This document shows positions 21,714 through 33,851 of a DNA stretch of 64,000 bases, one piece after another. The position numbers and the translations under genes are program-made. The DNA is from Portulaca oleracea. Its lineage: Eukaryota; Streptophyta; Magnoliopsida; Caryophyllales; Portulacaceae. Under the pieces are notes generated by a model. That model was given only the letters and a program-made list of their open reading frames with translations, was not told the DNA's origin and ran no database searches. The stretch is taken from the NCBI GenBank assembly GCA_029582165.1, contig CM055874.1, positions 46,313,769-46,377,768 on the forward strand, written 5' to 3'. Numbering within the stretch: position 1 is the stretch's first letter; each line of letters begins with the position of its first letter.

Positions 21714-23609
21714 GGAAAAATATGCTAGGAAAATATGCTAGGAAAGAGTGGTTGGTGAATGGAGATAGAAATTCCTCTTATTTACAAAGATTGGCCCGTT
21801 TTAAAAGGAAGAAGGTTGCCATTACCAAAATAAAGAATTAGGATGATGTTACACTTTATAATATGGATGAAATAGGAGACTGCTTTCTTAAGGAGTTTCA
21901 AGATAGGTTTAAATCTCAAGTTAGAGCTGATAGAGTATTTTCAAATTTTGGCTTACAAAAGATTATTGATCGAGAAACTAATTAAATGTCCTGAATTCGA
22001 TGAAATCAAAGAAGTAGTGTTTAGTATGAATCCAAATAAAACTCCAGAACCAAATGGTTTTGGATCAGCTGGTTTTTTCCAAAAATTTTGGGATATTATT
22101 AAAGCAGAATTATTCCTGTGTATCAAAGATTTCTTTGAGAAATGTATTCTCTTTAGGGAGGTCAATCATACCTTTATCACGCTCATTCCTAAAGTTGACG
22201 TTCCCGTTAGAACCACCCAATTCAGACCAATTAGTCTATGTTCTACATTTTATAAGATAATTTCAAAATTATTAGTGTTCAGAATGAGACCAACTTGGGA
22301 CAAATTTATATCCCCGTTTCAAAATGTGTTCATACCAGGAAGGTCTATTCATGATAACATTCTTACGACTCACGAAATCATGCATAAATTCAAGCATACT
22401 AAAGGAAAAAAAAGCTTGGGTTGGTATGAAATTAAATATGGAAAAAGCTTATGATAGATTTGAGTGGGACTTTATCTTAGAATGTCTTAGACAGGTTGGT
22501 TTTTGTGATAAATGGGTAAAATTAATTAAAACTTGCATTTCTACAGTATCGTTCTCGGTTCTAGTTAATAATACAACCTGTGGATTTTTCAAACCGGAAT
22601 ATGGTATTAGGCAAGGAGACCCGCTATCACCGTATTTATTTATTATCGGTATGAATGTTTTAAGTTATATGCTTAGCCAAGCTTCAGAAGAAAAGAAATC
22701 AGGTGTTGGTATTAAAATTTGCCCTAGAGCTCCAATAATTCCTTGTTTATTCTTTGCAGATGATAGTCTTTTATTTTGTCAAGCCACCAACCAAACCACT
22801 TTTGAATCTTAAAAAATGTCTAGATGAATTTTGCAGTATGTTAGGTCAGTTTGTCAATTATAGTAAATCTTCACTAATTTTTTTCAAAAAATACCCCAAA
22901 TAGTGTGAAGCAGTCCATTAGTGGTATCTTAAATCTCCCGGGAATCTTTGGGAAAGTATCTTGGTTGCTCCTTATTTCAAGGAAAAGCTAGGGAGTCCAC
23001 TTTTGCAGAGATTATAGGTAAAGCAACAAATAAAATGGAAGGTTGAAAATCGAATAAATTTTCAAAAGCAGGTAGATCGGTGCTAATTAAGTCAAATCTT
23101 AAATCTATTCCTGCTCATACAATGCAATGTTTTGAACTTCCTATTAAGATCACAAATAATCTAGATCGAGTTAATAGGAATTTCTTTTGGAAAAATTCGG
23201 AAAATCAAGGGGGAATCCCCCTCATAGCTTGGAACAAAGTTTGTAGGCCAAAAAGATTTAGCGGGCTTGGTCTTCGTCGTTCGGCAGATGTTAATAAAGT
23301 TTTCCAAAGTAAGCTTGCTTGGAAAATAATTCAGAATGAGGATAGTATTTGGGTAAATTAAAAGTAATGACGAGCAAATACCTTCAGAAGGTGAACTTTT
23401 TAGAATACCGAAAAAAGTCGGGGGACTCACCAGTTTGGAAAAGTCTCCTCAAGAGTAGAGAAATTTTGAAGAAAGTATTAGGTGGCATATCGGAAATGGT
23501 AAAAAAGTTCTTTTTTGGATAGATAATTGGATAGGTAATTTTCCATCTGCGATTACCTGAGAATTGACGTAAGTCAAGTAGCAAATATCAATTTGACAGT
23601 TGTGGAGTT
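21714..23609 (+). mobile_element. L1-type LINE, 5' part: reverse transcriptase (degenerate)
   Basis: The conceptual protein shows the plant LINE reverse transcriptase in order: a linker (KEWLVNGDRNSSYL), PNKTPEPNGFGSAGFF, TLIPKVDVPVRTTQFRPISL, FIPGRSIHDNI, MEKAYDRFEWDF, YGIRQGDPLSPYLF and the catalytic box FADDSLLF (FADD in place of YADD). A frameshift lies near 22,410, and more stops and shifts follow after 22,810. Later parts (NNLDRVNRNFFWKN, GLGLRRSADVNKVFQSKLAWK) are the usual post-RT region. The endonuclease domain is missing (5' truncated). At 23,610 the element is split by an LTR array and resumes at 34,497. Confidence 0.88.
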
Positions 23610-26600
23610 TGTTAGGAATGTGTCCTAAAATCACCGAATCTCTTGATCTCACAATTATTTGTTTCCTAATTGTATTAGGATATTATTTAGGTTTCCTTAT
23701 TATGTTGGGTTACCTAATTGTATTAGATTCTAAATCTAATTGGAGTGGGAGTCAAGTTAGGTTTATAGGGAGTTTTTCCTATAAATAGGATTCGGTAGTC
23801 TCCACTTTCCGGCGTACGGTGCACGGCGCACGGTGCTTGTCGAGTACGGCGAACAATGATCGAGTTATAGAGAGTCAGAGAGGGAGAAAATATTGAGAGG
23901 GAAAAAGGTCTCACCAATATTTTCGATCCCAATTGTATCCAGAGAGAGAAAGATTGTGAGTTGTGAGTGAGAGAGATTGTGATAGTAATCTCCTCTGCTG
24001 TGGATCGCATCACGCCCTGTGATAGTAATTGGGTTGTACTCCTCCTTTCTCATAGTGGATTGTCTTTTGGCCGTCCCCGTTCGTGGGTTTTTCTCCGAGT
24101 TCTTCGGTTTCCCACGTGTAACGCCCTGGAAATTAAACTCTAAACTTAACGGTCAAAATCAAACATTGACTAACATTAACAGCGGAAGACTTTTTTTTTC
24201 TTTTTAATTGGGCGTTACTGCCGTATCCCCGAAGGAATACAAGGCAAGAAAGGAAAACTAACAACTAATCATTAATTACTTCCATTTAACGAACGAAAGA
24301 AACTTCAAATTCTAAAAACAAAACTCAACATAAACTAATTTCAAGTCTAAACATAACTAAACTTTTATTCTCAAGCTACTAACTTCAACGTCCTCACTTC
24401 TAATTCCCGTTCCCATCATAGAACTCTTCACCTGAAAACAAAACATTTAAAAACATGAGGAGGACTCAATAATGTCTACCCCTAACCGTCAAAACAATTT
24501 AAAAACCATTTCAATTCATTTTTGGGGGAGAAGTGAACAAGTCAAACCTTTTCAAAATCAACTTTCTTTCCCAACCAACCAAACCATCTTTCAGAATTAT
24601 TAAGCGGGTGGACCTTGCTTATTTGGCCCTCGAAGTCAAAGACTTCACAATAATCATATCACAATCTCAATATCAATCTCAATCAATCACAAACTCAATA
24701 ATACGGATGGCCATCCATTTCACACACGTGCATATAACTAACCCCGGGGAAGTAGCACTTATCAGGCACCCCTGATCTCTTGACAACCTCCCTGCAGGAA
24801 CAGATCCTGGTCTATGGAGCATTGCCCGAACACACAACCATATCAGGGCATCCCCTGATCTCTTGACAACCTCCCTGCAGGAACAGATCCTGGTCTATGG
24901 GACGTTGCCCGAACCCGCATTTACGTCACGTTTGAATTATTAGTCAAATTTAATACCACACCATTCCAAACTCAATCAATCCAATCCCAATTTCCAAAAC
25001 CATTTCCAAATCACACACAAAAGACTGTCCACAGTTTACCAACTCAAAAGAACATAATCAACATCCAAAATAGACAGCCAATTTTCACCATAAAATCCCT
25101 TTCGGGATGCAAAATTCTTAAAACATAATAAAAACCATAAAACATATAAAGTACATCCCAATGGGGATTAGGACATAGACATTACCTGACAATCTTCTCT
25201 TCACTTCACGAATACACTTGAGCTCACTAAAACGAAAGGTCTAGATCGCGCCTAAAAAAAAATAAAGAAATTTCTAAAATCAAAACGCGTCGTACGGAGT
25301 TAACACGATCTAATTTCCTCCTAACCCACCCCTAGGAACACTATAAGGTTCCCATCATTCATAAATTAACATTTTAAACGTAACTCATATATTCTAAACG
25401 GTCACATATCACAAACACTTACACATTACAATAGATAAATAATTCATACGCATGACAACACATTTATTCGGAAATGCAAACTGGACAGATTGCAACACTT
25501 ATAAAAAAAAAAACAAACCATATCTTGACTTTCCGACCTCCTATGGGTATGGTTTTGGACTTTCTGGAAACCACGGGATGTCTACTAAAACTCCTATGTT
25601 GACCTCGAGACCTAAAACACACATTAAGGTCTTCAAAAACAGCCAATATACTAAACCCTCACGCAAGGTCAAATTTCGGAGTATTTTGAAATGGAAAAAA
25701 AAATCGATTAAGACTTATTTTACAAAGTCGCATATGATTAAAAAAAAATCAAAAAATAATACGATTAATACGTCAATTATTAAAACTTTATTATCATAAT
25801 ATAATCTAACTTATAAAATCATAAGGAGGTTTAACAAGACTCTGTTTCAAAAGCTATCATATAATAATAATAAAAGAACATCATCAAAAGCTATCATATA
25901 ATAATAATAAAAGAACATCATCATAATAATAATCCTAATCATAATCATACACATAATCATAATACTACTCATAACCTAAAACATGATACTAATATGTAAG
26001 GCCCACAAGCATTAGATTACACTACTAACCTACACATAAAGTAATATTAATGACACCCTATACATAAAACATATGAACTGACTACATCTACCACCTCATT
26101 TAGTAAAGATAATCACATACTCACTTATAATTAGACATTTACTCAATATTCATCACATATTCATGAATAAGAATGTCATAATTACCACAATCTACCTACT
26201 TCATAAACAAGCAGTTTGTAACATGTATATTTACATAAACAGTACACAAATCAGATTATAAGATCATATAAATACCCACAATCATAATAATAATAATGAT
26301 AATAATGATAATAATAAAGAAAACGCAAGAAGCAAAATTTTAGGAATTAGGGTGTACGCAATCGCGTAATCGCGTAACGGTGGACGTCGGGCGGGACTCC
26401 GGCGACGTCGGCGGCTGCGGAGGGCGTCTGGGTGGTCGCCGGACAGTGGGGTTACGGTGGTCGAGAGTCGCGGTGGTGGCGGTTTTTCGGGTTCGATGCA
26501 CAGCGGGCTGCTGACTCCGTCTCGTTTCTGGGAGACGACGACGTGCGGTGGCTCCGGTGCGACGGTCGAGGATGCACCGGGAATCGATGGTGGTTCTCGG

Positions 26601-27478
26601 TGACGGCTGTGGCGGCAATTGGAGGGCAGCAGTGGCAAGGTTGATGGTAGAGAAAGAAAGAGAGAGAGAACGATTGAGAGGAGGACGGTGGTTGCTGCGG
26701 TGGTCGCTAGTGTGGTCGTCGGCGACGGTTACGGGCGGACGGTTGGTGGTGGCTGGGCGGTTGATGGCTGTTGTGGTGGTTACGCAGAGAGTGTAGAGAG
26801 AGGGGAGAGGAGAGGGAGATTAGGGTTTGGGATTAAGATTTTAATAACTATATATCATATACTACTAAAACATAATTAACAAAAATAATTTTTTTTTGTA
26901 AAACAACCCACCTTCTCTGACGCATGATAATAGCTAGGAAAAAAAATATATAAATTTTATTTTCTAAAATAATAATAATAATAATCCTTATAATAGCAAA
27001 ATAATTAAATAAAGAAAAACACATAACTCATCAAATACTAACACATGAAATTACTAAGGTATCCACACTTCCATGCACGTAGAAAATTACTAAACTACCC
27101 TTGTTAGTCTCTCAACGGTCCTACGAGCTCAAGTGTCAGCAAGATAAACGCCGATAAAATATCAAAATTTAACGGAGTCAACTTAAACAACTAGCGACGT
27201 AACAGTCAACACCTTCGAATTTTTCGGGGTTTTACATCATTACCCCCTTAAAAGAAGTTTCGTCCTCGAAACTTAAACTCAACACCAACGATCTTTCTAA
27301 CAGAATTAACGGTGTCCCTTACCAAAATTCAGGGTTTTACACCACGTAAACCTTGTGGTTGTTTTCTTTTATCGCTCTTATTATTTGGTTCCTGAATTTT
27401 GTCGTAATTTCCGTCATCTCGTTTTCGATTCTATTATTCGCTTCCGCTGTTACCTTGCTACTATATTTTTTCCTAACA
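23610..27478 (+). repeat. Array LTR 1, interrupted by a gypsy element
   Basis: LTR sequence runs 23,610-24,116 and resumes at 27,347, ending TCCTAACA at 27,478. CCACG is duplicated around the insert. It has a TATA box (CTATAAATAGG) near 23,780. Confidence 0.9.
24117..27341 (-). mobile_element. Internally deleted Ty3/gypsy element (mostly one long LTR) inside array LTR 1
   Basis: The ends are TGTAACGCCC on the left and GGGTTTTACA on the right (TGTAAAACCC on the minus strand), flanked by CCACG at 24,112-24,116 and 27,342-27,346. On the minus strand a second TGTAAAACCCC begins at 27,236, directly after AAGGGGGTAATGA, a polypurine tract. Upstream of that lies TTTCGAGGACGAAAC, a sequence typical of the last codons of gypsy polyproteins. 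So 24,117-27,236 (3,120 bp) is the 3' LTR, and 27,237-27,341 is what is left of the 5' LTR start and internal end. The long LTR suggests a Tekay/Del-like chromovirus. The GC-rich stretch at 26,340-26,830 is LTR, not a gene. It also holds a tandem repeat of about 75-80 bp (24,765-24,918) and a duplicated segment of about 38 bp near 25,848-25,920. Confidence 0.8.
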
Positions 27479-28260
27479 AGTGGTATCAGAGCCTCACAAG
27501 GGTATCTGAGCCTAACAAGTGGTATCAGAGCAAGGGGGAGATGTCTTCAATCATGAAGTGTGAAATTCCAAAATTCGAGGGAACAGGGAGACTACAGTTG
27601 AAGGCGGTCCTTGATTCAGCACGGTGTAAGGGATGTTGAGTATCCCTATACGGAGACTGATGTAACGATGAGCGACGAGAACTTCAAAAAGGGTTAAAGA
27701 AAGAAAACCAGGGCGGTCTGAGTTCGAGGTGGAGCAGTTGTCGCCAAACAGATTCAGTTGATGAGCCCGATGTTCCTCATGTGGAGGAACAACGCAAGAT
27801 GGCAAGGATCATCCTGGAGGGAGATCAGAGACCAAAGACGATATCAAGATTGGGCGCACAAGAAGAGCCATGTAGAGAGTGACTGTTGGAGAAATCTGAA
27901 AGACCAGGAGCAAGGTAGTAAGGATAACCGCACCAAAACTGGTACAGCAAACTGTGTTGAGGTTAACAGTTGCAGGTACGAAACAGAAGATGGTGTGCCA
28001 AAAGCGCATAGGGGTTCCATGGTTCGGATGAAGAGAGCCAGGAAAGGCAGCCTATACACCCTACAGGGATCTACAGTGACGAGAACTGCAGAGGTAGTCT
28101 CAAACAGCACAGGTGGTCTCAAACAGGCATCCAGACAGCGGTATGTGATGTTTACCGCTGAGTGCCTCGCAGGCTACGCCTGTGGAGGGGCGTGTTGATG
28201 GCGACAGTCAAGATGTTTATCTGGACTGATGATTCGTTGATTTTAGTCCAAGGTGGAGTT
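27479..28260 (+). mobile_element. Array internal region 1
   Basis: Starts with three primer-binding-site-like repeats, then a 34-residue gag start (SIMKCEIPKFEG) ending in a stop. After it come fragments of the integrase-RT linker, the zinc-knuckle tail (ESDCWRNLKDQEQGSKDN), the pre-integrase region (DGVPKAHRGSM) and a short RT piece (GLKQASRQRY). All reading frames are broken. The 3' end (GTCCAAGGTGGAGTT) abuts LTR 2. Confidence 0.85.
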
Positions 28261-28868
28261 TGTTAGGAATGTGTCCTAAAATCAACGAATCTCTTGATCT
28301 CACAATTATTTGTTTCCTAATTGTATTAGGATATTATTTAGGTTTCCTTATTATGTTGGGTTACCTAATTGTATTAGATTCTAAATCTAATTGGAGTGGG
28401 AGTCAAGTTAGGTTTATAGGGAGTTTTTCCTATAAATAGGATTCGGTATTCTCCACTTTCCGGCGTACGGTGCACGGCGCACGGCGCTCGTCGAGTACGG
28501 CGAACAATGATCGAGTTATAGAGAGTCAGAGAGGGAGAAAATATTGAGAGGGAAAAAGGTCTCACCAATATTTTCGATCCCAATTGTATCCCGAGAGAGA
28601 AAGATTGTGAGTTGTGAGTGAGAGAGATTGTGATAGTAGTCTCCTCTGTTGTGGATCGCATCACGCCTTGTGATAGTAATTGGGTTGTACTCCTCCTTTC
28701 TCATAGTGTATTGTCTTCTGGCTGTCCCCGTCCGTGGGTTTTTCTCCGAGTTCTTCGGTTTCCCACGTAAACCTTGTGGTTGTTACCTTGTCATAATTTC
28801 CGTCATCTCGTTTTCGATTCTATTATTCGCTTCCGCTGTTACCTTGCTACTATATTTTTTTCCTAACA
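28261..28868 (+). repeat. Array LTR 2
   Basis: 608 bp, TGTTAGG...CCTAACA. It lacks about 40 bp after GTGGTTGTT relative to LTR 1. Confidence 0.9.
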
Positions 28869-29655
28869 AGTGGTATCTGAGCCTCACAAGGGTATCTGAG
28901 CCTAACAAGTGGTATCAGAGCAAGGGGGAGATGTCTTCATTCATGAAGTGTGAAATTCCAAAATTCGAGGGAACAGGGAGACTGCAGTTGAAGGCGGTCC
29001 TTGATTCAGCACGGTGTAAGGGATGTTGAGTATCCCTATACGGAGACTGATGTAATGATGAGCGACGAGAACTTCAAAAAGGGTTAAAGAAAGAGAGCCA
29101 GGGCAGTCTGAGTTCGAGGTGGAGCAGGTTGCTGCTCAAACAGTTCAGGTTATGAGCCTGATGTTCCTCATGTGGAGGAACAACGCAGATGGCAAGGATC
29201 ATCCTGGAGGAGATCGGAGACCAAAGACGGTATACTGAAGATTGGGCGCACAAGAAGAGCCATGTAGAGAGTGACTGTTGGAGAAATCTGAAAGACCAGG
29301 AGCAGGGTAGTAAGGAAAACCGCACCAAAAATGGTACACCAAACTGTGTTGAGGTTAACAGTTGCAGGTACGAAACAGAAGATGGTGTCCCAAAAGCGCA
29401 CAGGGGTTCCATGATTCGGATGAAGAGAGCCAGGAAAGGCAGCCTATACACCCTACAGGGGTCTACAGTGACGAGAACTGCAGAGGTAGTCTCAAACAGC
29501 ACAGGTGGTCTCAAACAGGCATCCAGACAGCGGTATGTGATGTTTACCGCTTGAGTGCCCTGCAGGGCTACGCCCTGTGGAGGGGCGTGTTGATGGCGAC
29601 AGTCAAGATGTTTATCTGGACTGATGATTCGTTGATTTTTGTCCAAGGTGGAGTT
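28869..29655 (+). mobile_element. Array internal region 2
   Basis: Same arrangement as region 1, with the gag start beginning MSSFMKCEIPKF. The first primer-site repeat is altered (GGTATCTGAGCC). Confidence 0.85.
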
Positions 29656-30278
29656 TGTTAGGAATGTGTCCTAAAATCACCGAATCTCTTGATCTCACAA
29701 TTATTTGTTTCCTAATTGTATTAGGATATTATTTAGGTTTCCTTATTATGTTGGGTTTCCTAATTGTATTAGATTCTAAATCTAATTGGAGTGGGAGTCA
29801 AGTTAGGTTTATAGGGAGTTTTTCCTATAAATAGGATTCGGTATTCTACACTTTCCACAGACGGCGCACGCTGTTCGTCAGTCTGAACAATGATCGAGTT
29901 ATAGAGAGTCAGAGGGGGTGAAAATATTGAGGGGGAAAAAGGTCTCACCAATATTTTCGATCCCAATTGTATCCCGAGAGAGAAAGATTGTGAGTTGTGA
30001 GTGAGAGAGATTGTGATAGTAATCTCCTTTGTTGTGGATCGCATCACGCCTTGTGATAGTAATTGGGTTGTACTCCTCCTTTTTCATAGTGGATTGTTTT
30101 CTGGCTGTCGCCGTCCGTGGGTTTTTCTCCGAGTTCTTCGGTTTCCCACGTAAACCTTGTGGTTGTTTTCTTTTATCACTCTTATTATTTAGTTCCTGAA
30201 TTTTGTCGTAATTTCCGTCATCTCAATTTGATTTATTTCACTTCCGCTGTTACCTTGCTACTATATTTTTTCCTAACA
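29656..30278 (+). repeat. Array LTR 3
   Basis: 623 bp, TGTTAGG...CCTAACA. It has local differences in the GC-rich segment around 29,855-29,890. Confidence 0.9.
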
Positions 30279-31060
30279 AGTGGTATCTGAGCCTCACAAG
30301 GGTATCTGAGCCTAACAAGTGGTATCAGAGCAAGGGGGAGATGTCTTCAATCATGAAGTGTGAAATTCCAAAATTCGAGGGAACAGGGAGACTGCAGTTG
30401 AAGGCGATCCTTGATTCAACACGGTGTAAGGGATGTTGAGTATCCCTATACGGAGACTGATGTAACGATGAGCGACGAGAACTTCAAAAAGGGTTAAAGA
30501 AAGAGAACCAGGCGATGCGAGTTCGAGGTGGAGCGATTCTTTGCTCAAGCGATTCGAGTTATGAGCCTGATGTTCCTCATGTGGAGGAACAACCGCGCAT
30601 GGCAAGGGATCATCCCAGGAGGGAGATCAGGAGACCAGCACGGTATATTGAAGATTGGGTGCACAAGAAGAGCCATGTAGAGAGTATTTGTTGAGAAATC
30701 GAAAGACCGGGAAGCGAGGGTAGTAAGGATAACCGCACTAAGTGCGACAAAGCGTGTTGAGGTTAACAGTTGCAGGTACGAAACAAAAGATGGTGTCCCA
30801 AAAGCGCACAGGGGTTCCATGGTTCGGATGAAGAGAGCCAGGAAAGGCAGCCTATACACCCTACAGGGATCTACAGTGACGAGAACTGCAGAGGTATTAT
30901 CAAACAGCACAGGTGGTCTCAAACAGGCATCCAGACAGCGGTATGTGATGTTTACCGCTTGAGTGCCCTGCGCAGGCTACAATGGAGGGGCGTGTTGATG
31001 GCGACAGTCAAGATGTTTATCTGGACTGATGATTCGTTGATTTTAGTCCAAGGTGGAGTT
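30279..31060 (+). mobile_element. Array internal region 3
   Basis: Same scrambled order as region 1, with extra base changes clustered at 30,510-30,570 and 30,690-30,750. Confidence 0.85.
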
Positions 31061-31645
31061 TGTTAGGAATGTGTCCCAAAATCAACGAATCTCTTGATCT
31101 CACAATTATTTGTTTCCTAATTGTATTAGGATATTATTTAGGTTTCCTTATTATGTTGGGTTTCCTAATTGTATCAGATTCTAAATCTAATTAGAGTGGG
31201 AGTCAAGTTAGGTTTATAGGGAGTTTTTCCTATAAATAGGATTCGGTTTTCTCCACTTTCCGGCAGTGACAGTGCATCGCAGTACGTCGCTTGCGAACAA
31301 TGATCGAGTTATAGAGAGTCAGAGAGGGAGACAATATTGAGAGGGAAAAAGGTGTCACCAATATTTTTGATCCCAATTGTATCCCGAGAGAGAAAGATTG
31401 TGAGTTGTGAGTGAGAGAGATTGTAATAGTAATCTCCTCTGTTTTCTCATAGTGGATTGTTTTCTGGCTGTCACCGTCCGTGGGTTTTTCTCCGAGTTCT
31501 TCGGTTTCCCACGTAAACCTTGTGGTTGTTTTCTTTTATCGCTCTTATTATTTGGTTCCTGAATTTTGTCGTAATTTCCGTCATCACGTTTTCGATTCTA
31601 TTATTCGCTTCCGCTGTTACCTTGCTACTATATTTTTTCCTAACA
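31061..31645 (+). repeat. Array LTR 4
   Basis: 585 bp. It lacks about 50 bp around 31,440 (the GTGGATCGCATCACGCC segment present in the others). Confidence 0.9.
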
Positions 31646-32426
31646 AGTGTTATCTGAGCCTCACAAGGGTATCTGAGCCTAACAAGTGGTATCAGAGCAA
31701 GGGGGAGATGTCTTCAATCATGAAGTGTGAAATTCCAAAATTCGAGGGAACAGGGAGACTGCAGATGAAGGCGGTCCTTGATTCAGCACGGTGTAAGGGA
31801 TGTTGAGTATCCCTATACGGAGACTGATGTAACGATGAGCGACGAGAACTTCAAAAAGGGTTAAAGAAAGAGAGCCAGGGCAGTCTGAGTTCGAGGTGGA
31901 GCAGGTTGCTGCTCAAACAGTTCAGGTTATGAGCCTGATGTTCCTCATGTGGAGGAACAACCGCGCATGGCAAGGGATCATCCCAGGAGGGAGATCAGGA
32001 GACCAGCACGGTATACTGAAGATTGGGCGCACAAGAAGAGCCATGTAGAGAGTGACTGTTGGAGAAATCTGAAAGACCAGGAGCAGGGTAGCAAGGATAA
32101 CCGCACTAAAGCTGACGACAAAGCGTGTTGAGGTTAACGATTGCAGTGCAAGCAGAAGATGGTGTCCCAAAAGCGCACAGGGTTTCCATGGTTCGGATGA
32201 AGAGAGCGAGGAAAGGCAGCCTATACACCCTACAGGGGTCTACAGTGACGAGAACTGCAGAGGTAGTCTCAAACAGCACAGGTGGTCTCAAACAGGCATC
32301 CAGACAGCGGTATGTGATGTTTACCGCTTGAGTGCCTGCAGGCTACGCATGTGGAGGCGTGTTGATGGCGGCGATCAAGATGTTTATACGGGTGATGATT
32401 CGTTGATTTCAGTCCAAGGTGGAGTT
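31646..32426 (+). mobile_element. Array internal region 4
   Basis: Same arrangement as region 1. A short stretch of changes lies at 32,105-32,155, where regions 1, 2 and 5 read ACTGGTACAGCAAACTG or similar. Confidence 0.85.
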
Positions 32427-33061
32427 TGTTAGGAATGTGTCCTAAAATCAACGAATCTCTTGATCTCACAATTATTTGTTTCCTAATTGTATTAGGATAT
32501 TATTTAGGTTTCCTTATTATGTTGGGTTACCTAATTGTATTAGATTCTAAATCTAATTGGAGTGGGAGTCAAGTTAGGTTTATAGGGAATTTTTCCTATA
32601 AATAGGATTAGGTATTCTCCACTTTCCGGCGTACGGTGCACGGCGCACGGCGCTCGTCGAGTACGGCGAACAATGATCGAGTTATAGAGAGTCAGAGAGG
32701 GAGAAAATATTGAGAGGGAAAAAGGTCTCACCAATATTTTCGATCCCAATTGTATCCCGAGAGAGAAAGATTGTTAGTTGTGAGTGAGAGAGATTGTGAT
32801 AGTAGTCTCCTCTGTTGTGGATCGCATCACGCCTTGTGATAGTAATTGGGTTGTACTCCTCCTTTCTCATAGTGGATTGTTTTCTGGCTGTCGCCGTCCG
32901 TGGGTTTTTCTCCGAGTTCTTCGGTTTCCCACGTAAACCTTGTGGTTGTTTTCTTTTATCGCTCTTATTATTTTGTTCCTGAATTTTGTCGTAATTTCCG
33001 TCATCTCAATTCGATTTATTTCGCTTCCGCTGTTACCTTGCTACTATATTTTTTCCTAACA
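32427..33061 (+). repeat. Array LTR 5
   Basis: 635 bp, TGTTAGG...CCTAACA. Confidence 0.9.
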
Positions 33062-33851
33062 AGTGGTATCAGAGCCTCACAAGGGTATCTGAGCCTAACA
33101 AGTGGTATCAGAGCAAGGGGGAGATGTCTTCAATCATGAAGTGTGAAATTCCAAAATTCGAGGGAACAGGGAGACTGCAGTTGAAGGCGATCCTTGATTC
33201 AGCACGGTGTAAGGGATGTTGAGTATCCCTATACGGAGACTGATGTAACGATGAGCGACGAGAACTTCAAAAAGGGTTAAAGAAAGAGAACCAGGCGATC
33301 GAGTTCGAGGTGGAGCGATTCTTTGCTCAAACAGTTCAGGTTGATGAGCCTGATGTTCCTCATGTGGAGGAACAACCGCGCATGGCAAGGGATCATCCCA
33401 GGAGGGAGATCAGGAGACCAGCATGGTATATTGAAGATTGGGTGCACAAGAAGACACATGTAGAGAGTGACTGTTGGAGAAATCTGAAAGACCAGGAGCA
33501 GGGTAGTAAGGATAAACGCACCAAAACTGGTACAGCAAACTGTGTTGAGGTTAATAGTTGCAGGTACGAAACAGAAGATGGTGTTCCAAAAGCGCACAGG
33601 GGTTCCATGGTTCGGATGAAGAGAGCCAGGAAAGGCAGCCTATACACCCTACAGGGATCTACAGTGACGAGAACTGCAGAGGTAGTCTCAAACAGCACAG
33701 GTGGTCTCAAACAGGCATCCAGACAGCGGTATGTGATGTTTACCGCTTGAGTGCCCTGCAGGGCTACGCCCTGTGGAGGGGCGTGTTGATGGCGACAGTC
33801 AAGATGTTTATCTGGACTGATGATTCGTTGATTTTAGTCCAAGGTGGAGTT
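33062..33851 (+). mobile_element. Array internal region 5
   Basis: Best preserved of the five. A continuous frame at 33,310-33,750 joins linker (VDEPDVPHVEEQPRMARDH), zinc-knuckle tail, pre-integrase and RT fragments. This shows that the scrambled order is a DNA-level fusion rather than my reading across frames. Confidence 0.85.

Noticed and set aside
26282..26879. GC-rich Arg/Pro-rich frames on both strands
   Set aside because: They lie in the long gypsy LTR; the base composition creates open frames on all strands and no domain is visible.
27844..33710. Many repeated frames of 60-190 residues on the minus strand of the LTR array
   Set aside because: They are antisense shadows of the retrotransposon internal regions.
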